From CAZIHO01 sp964538875 (GTDB taxonomy: Bacteria > Pseudomonadota > Gammaproteobacteria > Chromatiales > Chromatiaceae), in the NCBI GenBank assembly GCA_964538875.1, contig CAZIHO010000140.1:1-7836 (forward strand): a stretch of DNA of 7,836 bases, read 5' to 3'. Under the pieces are notes generated by a model. It had not been told where the DNA came from and made no database searches. It saw nothing but the letters and a program-made list of their open reading frames with translations. The position numbers were made by a program, and so were the translations under genes. Shown here in pieces: positions 1 through 5,458 of this stretch (within the stretch, counting starts at the first letter, position 1; every line of letters starts with the position of its first letter).

Positions 1-654
1 GATCCGGAGTCCGCCTTTGGCGGCATCATCGCCTTCAACCGGCCCCTGGACGGCGCCACCATCAGCGCCATCCTGGAACGCCAATTCGTGGAAGTCATCA
101 TCGCCCCCCAGGTTGCCCCGGAAGCGGTGGCGGTGGCAGCGGCTAAAAAGAACGTGCGCCTGTTGGAATGCGGCACCTGGACCGGCGCTGCCGCCCGCCT
201 GGATTTCAAGCGGGTCAGCGGCGGATTGCTGGTACAGAGCGCGGATCTGGATCTGTACAAGGAACTCAAGGTGGTCACGCGCCGGGCGCCGACCGAACAG
301 GAAATGCTGGATCTGCTATTCACCTGGCGGGTCGCCAAGTTCGTCAAGTCCAATGCCATCGTGTATGGCAAGGACCGCATGACCATCGGCGTCGGCGCCG
401 GCCAGATGAGCCGGGTCAACTCGGCCCGCATCGCCGCCTTCAAGGCGGAGCAGGCGGGACTGGAGGTCAAGGGCGCGGTGTTGGCGTCGGATGCCTTCTT
501 CCCCTTCCGGGATGGCCTGGACAATGCCGCCCAGGTGGGTATCCAGGCGGTGATCCAGCCCGGCGGCTCGGTCCGTGACGAGGAAGTGATCGCCGCTGCC
601 GACGAGCACGGAATCGCCATGCTGTTCACCGGCATGCGCCACTTCCGCCACTGA
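1..654 (+). CDS. purH: PurH, bifunctional AICAR transformylase / IMP cyclohydrolase, 3' part
   Basis: The reading frame is open from the first base and ends at TGA 652-654, giving the last 217 residues; the true start lies left of the window. PurH carries out the last two steps of IMP synthesis: formyl transfer from 10-formyl-tetrahydrofolate to AICAR, then ring closure. What is visible is the C-terminal AICAR transformylase domain. It begins with DPESAFGGIIAFNR, then shows KSNAIVY, GAGQMSRV, SDAFFPFRDG and IQPGGS blocks, and ends in MRHFRH, the typical PurH C-terminus. The catalytic Lys-His block and the N-terminal cyclohydrolase domain lie outside. A GTG at 88 is only an internal valine, not a start. 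The gene is followed after 15 nt by an LpxA-type gene and then purD, the other purine gene. The family call is secure. Confidence 0.97.
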   Translation, partial: DPESAFGGIIAFNRPLDGATISAILERQFVEVIIAPQVAPEAVAVAAAKKNVRLLECGTWTGAAARLDFKRVSGGLLVQSADLDLYKELKVVTRRAPTEQEMLDLLFTWRVAKFVKSNAIVYGKDRMTIGVGAGQMSRVNSARIAAFKAEQAGLEVKGAVLASDAFFPFRDGLDNAAQVGIQAVIQPGGSVRDEEVIAAADEHGIAMLFTGMRHFRH

Positions 655-669
655 GGGAACCTCGGCGCC

Positions 670-1449
670 ATGCCCCGCATTCACCCGACCGCTATCGTCG
701 AGGACGGCGCCGAACTGCATGACTCGGTGGTGGTGGGTCCCTACTCCATCGTGGAAGCGGGCGCCGTGCTCGGCGAGGGCTGTCTGGTGGAAAGCCAGGC
801 CCGCATCTACGGCGCCACCCGCTTGGGCGCCCATAACCGCATCTGCCACGGTGTCACCCTGGGCTGCGAGCCCCAGGATTTGGGCTACACGCCGGACAAG
901 AGCCGTCCCCTGTGGATCGGCGACCACAACCACTTCAAGGAATACGTGAACATCAGCCGGGGCGTGAAGAGCGACCAGGGCACCCGCATCGGCAACCATA
1001 ATTTTTTCATGACCTTTTCCCACGTGGGTCATGACTGCCGGGTGGGGGATCACAATATCTTGGCCAATACCGCCACCCTGGCCGGCCATGTAGAAATGGA
1101 TCACCACATTTTCTTATCCGGGCAGGTGGGCGTTCACCAGTTTTGCCGCATCGGCGCCTATGTCATGGTCGGCGGCATCACCGGCGTCAACAAGGACATC
1201 CCGCCCTTTCTGATGGCCAACGGCCAGCGGGCGGCGATCTCTGGCCTGAACCTGGTGGGGCTGCGGCGCGCCGGTTTCAGTCAGGAACGGCGCACCCAGA
1301 TCAAGCGGGCCTACCGGCGCCTATACCAAACCGGCGTACGGCTTGAGGACGCCTTGGCGGAATTGAGCGCGGACCAGGACTCCCCGGACCTCCAGGAAAT
1401 CGTCCGCTTCGTCACCGCCAGCAGCCGGGGCCTGACCCCATTTCGTTAG
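670..1449 (+). CDS. lpxA: LpxA-type acyl-ACP--UDP-N-acetylglucosamine O-acyltransferase
   Basis: The product is 259 aa, the usual LpxA length, with no signal peptide, so it is cytoplasmic. LpxA transfers a 3-hydroxyacyl chain from acyl carrier protein to UDP-GlcNAc, the first step of lipid A synthesis. Residues 5-175 show hexapeptide-repeat character (left-handed beta helix), and about 178-259 form the helical C-terminal domain ending in SSRGL. Against E. coli LpxA from memory, the catalytic His125 corresponds to His121 in SHVGHDC, and His122, His144 and His160 correspond to His118, His140 and His156. The Gln-Asp pair is kept at 69-70. The chain-length ruler Gly173 corresponds to Gly169, which would favour longer acyl chains. 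The HRGT block reads SRGV, with Ser96 for His99, so it is somewhat divergent. The usual neighbours lpxD, fabZ and lpxB are absent, so this may be a second copy or a relative with another sugar substrate. ATG 670 is preceded by GAGGGA overlapping the purH stop, at a long spacing. Confidence 0.82.
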   Translation: MPRIHPTAIVEDGAELHDSVVVGPYSIVEAGAVLGEGCLVESQARIYGATRLGAHNRICHGVTLGCEPQDLGYTPDKSRPLWIGDHNHFKEYVNISRGVKSDQGTRIGNHNFFMTFSHVGHDCRVGDHNILANTATLAGHVEMDHHIFLSGQVGVHQFCRIGAYVMVGGITGVNKDIPPFLMANGQRAAISGLNLVGLRRAGFSQERRTQIKRAYRRLYQTGVRLEDALAELSADQDSPDLQEIVRFVTASSRGLTPFR

Positions 1450-1494
1450 GCCAATATCCCTGTTCTCCATGGAATTCAACGAGTTGTTAACGGC

Positions 1495-2784
1495 ATGAAT
1501 ATCTTGATCGTCGGTGGCGGCGGGCGCGAGCACGCCTTGGCCTGGAAACTAGCCCAGTCTCCCTTGGCGGACCTTATCCTGGTGGCCCCCGGTAACGCGG
1601 GCAGCGCCGGGGAAGCCAAAGTGGAAAATGTCCCCATCGCCGCCGATGACCTGGCCGGCCTGCTACAACTGGCCAAGGACCGGGACGTGGGCCTGACCCT
1701 AGTGGGTCCCGAGGCGCCCCTAGTGGCCGGCATCGTGGATCTATTCGAGTCCGCCGGCCAGCCCTGCTTTGGCCCTAGCCAGGCCGCCGCCCAGTTGGAG
1801 GGGTCCAAGGCGTTCACCAAGGACTTTCTGGCCCGCCACGCCATTCCTACCGCCGCCTATGGCGTATTTACGGAACTGGAACCGGCTCTGGCCTATCTGG
1901 ACCAGGTGGGCGCGCCGGTGGTGGTGAAGGCGGACGGCCTGGCCGCCGGCAAGGGCGTGATCCTGGCCCAGGACCGGGCCACCGCGGTGGACGCACTGCG
2001 GTCCATGTTGGGCGAAGGCCGCTTCGGCGCCGCCGGCCGGCGGGTGGTGATCGAGGAATGGCTCCAGGGGGAAGAAGCCAGCTTCATCGCCCTGGTGGAC
2101 GGCCAGCACATCCTGCCCATGGCCTCGTCCCAGGACCACAAGGCGGTGGGGGACGGCGACACCGGTCCCAATACCGGCGGCATGGGCGCCTACTCGCCGG
2201 CGCCGGTGGTGACGCCGGACCTGCACGCCCGCATCATGGCGGAAGTCATGCAACCCACGGTGGCCGGGCTGGCCGCCGAGGGCATTCCCTACCGGGGCTT
2301 TCTGTATGCCGGCATCATGGTTGGCGATGACGGTGTTCCCAAGGTGCTGGAATTCAACTGCCGCCTGGGCGACCCGGAAACCCAGCCGATTCTGATGCGT
2401 CTGCGCTCGGACCTGCTGCCCCTGCTACTGGCGGCCCGGGAAGGCCGCCTGGCCCAACACCAGGCGGACTGGGATCCCCGCGCCGCCCTGGGGGTGGTGT
2501 TGACGGCCGGCGGCTATCCGGGCGACTACGCCAAGGGCCATCCGATCCTGGGCCTGGACAGCGCCAGCGCCCCGGACGCCAAGGTGTTTCACGCCGGAAC
2601 CCGGTTGCGGGACGGCCAGGTGGTCACCGACGGCGGCCGGGTTGTCTGCGCCACCGCCCTGGGCGAGACAGTGGGCGCCGCCCAACGGCGGGCATACCAA
2701 CTGGCCGCGACCCTGGACTGGCAGGATGCCTATTACCGGCACGACATCGGCTATCGGGCGGTGGCGCGGGAAAGGGAAGTCTAG
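1495..2784 (+). CDS. purD: PurD, phosphoribosylamine--glycine ligase (GAR synthetase)
   Basis: The product is 429 aa, full length for PurD. It is a cytoplasmic ATP-grasp enzyme that joins glycine to 5-phosphoribosylamine, step two of purine synthesis. The N-terminal domain opens with NILIVGGGGREHALAWKL (residues 2-19) and includes VGPEAPL (70-76). The ATP-grasp part shows VVKADGLAAGKGV (143-155), GEEASF (192-197), TGGMGAYSPAP (227-237) and EFNCRLGDPETQ (286-297), the last holding Mg-binding Glu and Asn residues. The C-terminal domain ends with the expected IGYRA-like block. ATG 1495 is chosen because the protein then starts exactly at the family N-terminus. There is no clear Shine-Dalgarno sequence before it; a 9-codon frame at 1469-1498 overlaps the start as ATGA. 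The gene lies 45 nt after the LpxA-type gene and is probably the last of this group. Confidence 0.98.
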   Translation: MNILIVGGGGREHALAWKLAQSPLADLILVAPGNAGSAGEAKVENVPIAADDLAGLLQLAKDRDVGLTLVGPEAPLVAGIVDLFESAGQPCFGPSQAAAQLEGSKAFTKDFLARHAIPTAAYGVFTELEPALAYLDQVGAPVVVKADGLAAGKGVILAQDRATAVDALRSMLGEGRFGAAGRRVVIEEWLQGEEASFIALVDGQHILPMASSQDHKAVGDGDTGPNTGGMGAYSPAPVVTPDLHARIMAEVMQPTVAGLAAEGIPYRGFLYAGIMVGDDGVPKVLEFNCRLGDPETQPILMRLRSDLLPLLLAAREGRLAQHQADWDPRAALGVVLTAGGYPGDYAKGHPILGLDSASAPDAKVFHAGTRLRDGQVVTDGGRVVCATALGETVGAAQRRAYQLAATLDWQDAYYRHDIGYRAVAREREV

Positions 2785-2802
2785 CCATCCCAACCGGAGG
2801 AC

Positions 2803-2821
2803 AGGGCCGAGGGCGGCCTTT
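2803..2821 (+). terminator. Possible weak intrinsic terminator after purD
   Basis: GGCCG (2805-2809), loop AGGG, CGGCC (2814-2818) form a 5-bp perfect stem. It can be extended outward by a G-U and an A-T pair, and is followed by TTT at 2819-2821. It lies 20 nt after the purD stop. The stem and T-run are short, so efficient termination is not assured. Confidence 0.35.
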
Positions 2822-2861
2822 CCTGGATCAGGCCCCCCAGTGGAGCCAGCAACCCGCCAGA

Positions 2862-3016
2862 TGCTGAAAAAAAGCGAATTCTAATGTTTTTTATTCCTCC
2901 TAGAACTTTTTACTCAATAGTCGCCGTCTTGCGTTGCCGACAAACCATCCATTAGACTTGCTCAAAGACCTATTAAGCTCCCCGCTGGAGCGCATCCTTT
3001 CCCCATCCATCGCCAT
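2862..3016 (+). promoter_or_regulatory. AT-rich upstream region of soxY, probable promoter region
   Basis: This stretch separates purD from the sox genes and is the only AT-rich island in the window. It contains A7 at 2867-2873 and T6 at 2887-2892, spaced 13 nt apart, then further T-rich DNA to about 2920. A/T tracts of this kind often lie upstream of promoters. The best sigma-70-like pair I can find is TTGCGT (2929-2934), 18 nt, TAGACT (2953-2958), which is a poor match, so I do not claim an exact promoter. No clear palindromic operator for a SoxR-type repressor was seen. The region is assigned by position and composition. Confidence 0.4.
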
Positions 3017-3022
3017 AAGGAG
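3017..3022 (+). promoter_or_regulatory. Ribosome binding site of soxY
   Basis: AAGGAG lies 8 nt before ATG 3031. It is a near-ideal Shine-Dalgarno sequence and fixes the soxY start; it is the strongest such site in the window. Confidence 0.8.
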
Positions 3023-3030
3023 TATCGCTC

Positions 3031-3507
3031 ATGGGCTTGACCCGTAGGGCCCTATTACAGGGCACTGTCGCCACTGGCTTGCTGTCCACGGCGTTCGTCG
3101 CCGGCATGTTGCGGCCCACCCAAGTTCTGGCGGAAGCCAGCGCCGGGGGTCCGGCCTTGGATGCCAAGGACCTCGCCACCGCCCTGAAGTCCCTCGGTGC
3201 CGATGCGGCCGCCGAGAACAGCCAACTCGCCATCAAGGCCCCGGAAATCGCTGAAAATGGCGCCGTGGTGCCCATTGAGATCAATAGCAGCATTCCCAAT
3301 ACCGTCAGCCTGGCGGTACTGGCCACCAAGAACCCCATGCCCCTGTGCGCGGTGTTCGAGTTTGAACCTGAAGCGGTGCCCAGCCTGTCGTTACGGCTCA
3401 AGGTGGCGGAAACCTCCGCCATCAAGGCCGTGGCCAAGACCAAGGACGGTAAGGTGTTCGCGGTAGACAAAGAGGTCAAGGTCACCGTCGGCGGTTGCGG
3501 CGGTTAA
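3031..3507 (+). CDS. soxY: SoxY, sulfur-carrier subunit of the SoxYZ complex
   Basis: The product is 158 aa. SoxY carries sulfur intermediates covalently on a cysteine near its C-terminus in the periplasm and works as a heterodimer with SoxZ. The protein ends in the diagnostic GGCGG, with the carrier Cys at 156 on a flexible GG-flanked arm. The N-terminus is a Tat signal: TRRALLQ at 4-10, a hydrophobic stretch, and a likely cleavage site near VLA at 32-34. The immunoglobulin-like core follows, including PIEINSSIPN (81-90) and the NPMPL block (101-105). A second cysteine, Cys106, follows that block; SoxY proteins I know have only the C-terminal one after processing. ATG 3031 is set by the strong AAGGAG. 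It is the first gene of the sox group, 42 nt before soxZ. Confidence 0.96.
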   Translation: MGLTRRALLQGTVATGLLSTAFVAGMLRPTQVLAEASAGGPALDAKDLATALKSLGADAAAENSQLAIKAPEIAENGAVVPIEINSSIPNTVSLAVLATKNPMPLCAVFEFEPEAVPSLSLRLKVAETSAIKAVAKTKDGKVFAVDKEVKVTVGGCGG

Positions 3508-3549
3508 TCCGGCGCTTTCCCCCTCCGCATTACCAGAAGGCAGGAAACT

Positions 3550-3861
3550 ATGTCAGATCCCATGAAAATCCGCGCCACCGCCAAGGGTGAGGAAGCGGAC
3601 GTGCGTGTGCTCATCAGCCATCCCATGGAAACCGGCCAACGCAAGGATCCGGAAGGCAATCCGATCCCGGCCCATTACATCAACTCGATGCAAGTAGCCT
3701 TGAATGGCAAGGTCCTAATCCGGGGTCAGTCCAACGGCTCGGTGTCCAAGAATCCGGTATTCGCGTTCAAGCTCAAGGGCGCCAAGGCTGGCGACAAGGT
3801 CAGCGTAACCTGGAAGGACAACAAGGACGACACGCGCACCGACGAAGCCACCATCGGTTAA
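3550..3861 (+). CDS. soxZ: SoxZ, partner subunit of the SoxYZ sulfur carrier
   Basis: The product is 103 aa, normal for SoxZ. It forms the SoxYZ heterodimer and helps present the SoxY arm to SoxAX, SoxB and other partners. Visible family blocks are VRVLISHPMETGQRKD (about 18-33), PAHYINS (40-46), NPVFAFKLKG (68-77) and VSVTWKDN (84-91) near the end. It has no cysteine and no signal peptide, as expected for a protein exported together with SoxY through the Tat signal of SoxY. AGAAGG at 3535-3540 lies 9 nt before ATG 3550. An in-frame ATG at 3562 is less likely, as it would lie further from this site. The gene is followed by a hairpin before soxA. Confidence 0.97.
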   Translation: MSDPMKIRATAKGEEADVRVLISHPMETGQRKDPEGNPIPAHYINSMQVALNGKVLIRGQSNGSVSKNPVFAFKLKGAKAGDKVSVTWKDNKDDTRTDEATIG

Positions 3862-3882
3862 GCCAGGCTGACCCACTCGCTA

Positions 3883-3901
3883 GGGCGGCGTCAGACCGCC
3901 C
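3883..3901 (+). other. GC hairpin in the soxZ-soxA gap
   Basis: GGGCGG (3883-3888), a 7-nt loop and CCGCCC (3896-3901) give a perfect 6-bp GC stem 21 nt after the soxZ stop. It is not followed by a T-run, so it is more likely an RNA stability or processing element, or a partial attenuator, than a full terminator. Confidence 0.45.
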
Positions 3902-3919
3902 AGCAATCCGCTAATAGAT

Positions 3920-3925
3920 GAGGAG
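3920..3925 (+). promoter_or_regulatory. Ribosome binding site that decides the soxA start
   Basis: GAGGAG lies 4 nt before ATG 3930, while the upstream in-frame ATG at 3918 has no such site and itself overlaps this sequence. The spacing is short but this is the only purine-rich site here, so 3930 is the better start. Confidence 0.65.
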
Positions 3926-3929
3926 TTCC

Positions 3930-4766
3930 ATGAATACACCCAAGCCCCTAATCGGCGGCCTGGTCGCCGCCCTACTCGGCAGCCTCCCGGTCCATGGCGC
4001 CGAGCCAGACCCGGCTGCCAAGGCGCCGGACGCCACCACTGCGGAATTCGAAAAATTCCGCAACATCATGGAAGAAGACAACCCGGCCGAATTATTCGCC
4101 GCCCGGGGCGAGGATATTTGGAAGAACAAGAAAGGCCCCAAGGGCGAGACCATGGCCAGCTGTGACCTGGGCATGGGTCCCGGCGTAGTCAAGGGCGCCT
4201 ACGCGGCCATGCCCCGCTATTTCGCCGACGTGGACCAAGTCATGGACGCGGAACGGCGCATCGTCTGGTGCATGGTCAAACTGCTCGGTTATTCCGACGA
4301 AGACGTGCGCAAGAAGCCGTTCGGGGACGACAAGACCACCCCAGACCCGGTGGCGGTGGTGACCTACGTGGCGTTCCAGTCCGAGGACCTGCCCATGGCG
4401 GTGCCCCAGGCCCACCCCAAGGAAAAAGAGGCCTATGCGATCGGCAAGGAGATTTTCTCGTACCGGGCCGGCCCCTACGACTTCTCCTGCAATAGCTGCC
4501 ATGGCGAAGACGGCAAGCGCATCCGTATGCAAGCCCTGCCCAACCTGGCCAAGCCCGAGGACGCCATGCGCTCCGTGCAGGGTTGGCCCGGCTACCGTAT
4601 GACCGGCGGCGTCATGCTCACCCAGCAATGGCGGATGAACGACTGCTTTCGCCAGCAGCGCTTCCCCGAGCCCAAGTATTTGTCGGACAGCATCACCGCC
4701 CTGCTCACCTATCTGACGGCCAACGCCAACGGTCAGGTGTACAAGGGTCCGGGCATCAAGCGTTGA
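3930..4766 (+). CDS. soxA: SoxA, monohaem c-type cytochrome subunit of SoxAX
   Basis: From ATG 3930 the product is 278 aa. SoxAX, in the periplasm, couples thiosulfate oxidatively to the SoxY cysteine. Residues 1-24 form a Sec signal with a likely cut near VHGA. The C-terminal domain has the haem c motif CNSCH (187-191) and RMNDCFRQQR (235-244), where Cys239 is the expected axial ligand and active-site cysteine and Arg235 the conserved nearby arginine. The N-terminal domain has no CxxCH. It has Cys78 and Cys114, placed where a disulfide replaces the first haem in one-haem SoxA proteins. The in-frame ATG at 3918 would add only four residues (MRSS) and lacks a ribosome site. The stop overlaps the ribosome site of soxX, which follows after 10 nt. 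Confidence 0.96.
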   Translation: MNTPKPLIGGLVAALLGSLPVHGAEPDPAAKAPDATTAEFEKFRNIMEEDNPAELFAARGEDIWKNKKGPKGETMASCDLGMGPGVVKGAYAAMPRYFADVDQVMDAERRIVWCMVKLLGYSDEDVRKKPFGDDKTTPDPVAVVTYVAFQSEDLPMAVPQAHPKEKEAYAIGKEIFSYRAGPYDFSCNSCHGEDGKRIRMQALPNLAKPEDAMRSVQGWPGYRMTGGVMLTQQWRMNDCFRQQRFPEPKYLSDSITALLTYLTANANGQVYKGPGIKR

Positions 4767-4771
4767 GGAAG
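4765..4771 (+). promoter_or_regulatory. Ribosome binding site of soxX overlapping the soxA stop
   Basis: GAGGAAG begins inside the TGA of soxA and lies 5 nt before ATG 4777. The overlap suggests translational coupling, which would help equal production of the two SoxAX subunits. Confidence 0.65.
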
Positions 4772-4776
4772 CGTCC

Positions 4777-5385
4777 ATGAAAGCACCCATTTCTCTCATC
4801 TTAGGCATCTCCCTGCTGGTGCCCGGACTGGCCAGTGCCGACAAGGATTACCGGGCCGAAGCCATCGCCATGCTGAAACGGGATTTTCAGACCAAGGGCA
4901 TCGCCACTGTCGACCGGCTCAATGAGGATGAACTGCAAAACATCTGCAACACCACCGCCAACAACCCTTCCCCCGAGGCGCGGCAACGCATGGAAAAGGA
5001 GCAGTTGGCGGCGGTCAAGTGGCCGGCGGACGGTAAGTTGCTGGGCGACTGGAAAGAAGGCGAGAAGATCGCCCAGAGCGGCAAGGGCTTCACCTGGACC
5101 GACAAACCGGGCATCGCGGTGGGCGGCAACTGCTACAACTGCCACCAGATCAGTCCCAAAGAATTGGCCTATGGCACCCTGGGTCCGACTCTGTTGCAAA
5201 TCGGCAAATTACGGGGCAATACGCCGGAAACCCAGAAATACGTCTATTCCAAGATCTGGAATGCCAAGGCCCATAACCTCTGCTCGACCATGCCCCGCTT
5301 TGGCCATGTGGGCGCCTTGACCGAACAGCAGGTAACTCACCTGGTCGCCCTGCTGTTGGACCCGGAATCTCCGGTCAACAAATAG
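4777..5385 (+). CDS. soxX: SoxX, c-type cytochrome subunit of SoxAX
   Basis: The product is 202 aa. SoxX is the electron-accepting haem subunit of SoxAX and passes electrons to a cytochrome c pool. Residues 1-21 form a Sec signal ending GLASA. The haem motif is CYNCH (119-123), and Met172 in TMPRFG is the likely distal ligand. Between the signal and the haem domain is an extension of roughly 80 residues (about 22-105), rich in charge and likely helical, with Cys57. Cys169 lies just before the ligand Met, so Cys57-Cys169 could pair, although this is only inferred. A long SoxX together with a one-haem SoxA and no visible soxK fits the two-subunit, two-haem SoxAX type rather than the SoxAXK type. 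The gene is 73 nt from soxB, with a strong hairpin between. Confidence 0.95.
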   Translation: MKAPISLILGISLLVPGLASADKDYRAEAIAMLKRDFQTKGIATVDRLNEDELQNICNTTANNPSPEARQRMEKEQLAAVKWPADGKLLGDWKEGEKIAQSGKGFTWTDKPGIAVGGNCYNCHQISPKELAYGTLGPTLLQIGKLRGNTPETQKYVYSKIWNAKAHNLCSTMPRFGHVGALTEQQVTHLVALLLDPESPVNK

Positions 5386-5394
5386 CCAAACCTG

Positions 5395-5417
5395 ACGCCC
5401 GGCCCAGCGCCGGGCGT
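5395..5417 (+). terminator. Strong hairpin in the soxX-soxB gap, possible attenuator
   Basis: ACGCCCGGC (5395-5403), loop CCAGC and GCCGGGCGT (5409-5417) form a perfect 9-bp, mostly GC stem 9 nt after the soxX stop. It is followed by a pyrimidine-rich stretch (about 5422-5439) with TTT but not a continuous T-run. It could partly terminate transcription, or protect the 3' end of the soxYZAX message and lower soxB expression. Confidence 0.5.
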
Positions 5418-5458
5418 GGCCGTTTCCCTCTCCCTCCCTGGTCCCACGGGTTAACAGC

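Noticed and set aside
316..1107. Long minus-strand frame of 263 codons across purH and the lpxA-like gene
   Set aside because: It runs antisense to two well-recognised genes, and its product is the low-complexity Ala/Gly/His-rich type expected from GC-rich shadow frames.
1469..1498. A 9-codon frame (MEFNELLTA) ending in an ATGA overlap with the purD start, resembling a coupling leader peptide
   Set aside because: It has no ribosome site, no regulatory codon pattern and no associated hairpin, and short frames of this size occur often by chance. Conservation in relatives would be needed to revive it.
2929..2976. TTGCGT/TAGACT and TATTAA as exact sox promoter elements
   Set aside because: The matches to the sigma-70 consensus are poor and the alternatives have wrong spacing, so only the general region is annotated.
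4092..4844. Minus-strand frame of 250 codons opposite soxA
   Set aside because: It lies wholly antisense to soxA and the start of soxX, which have clear haem motifs, and it shows no recognisable domain.
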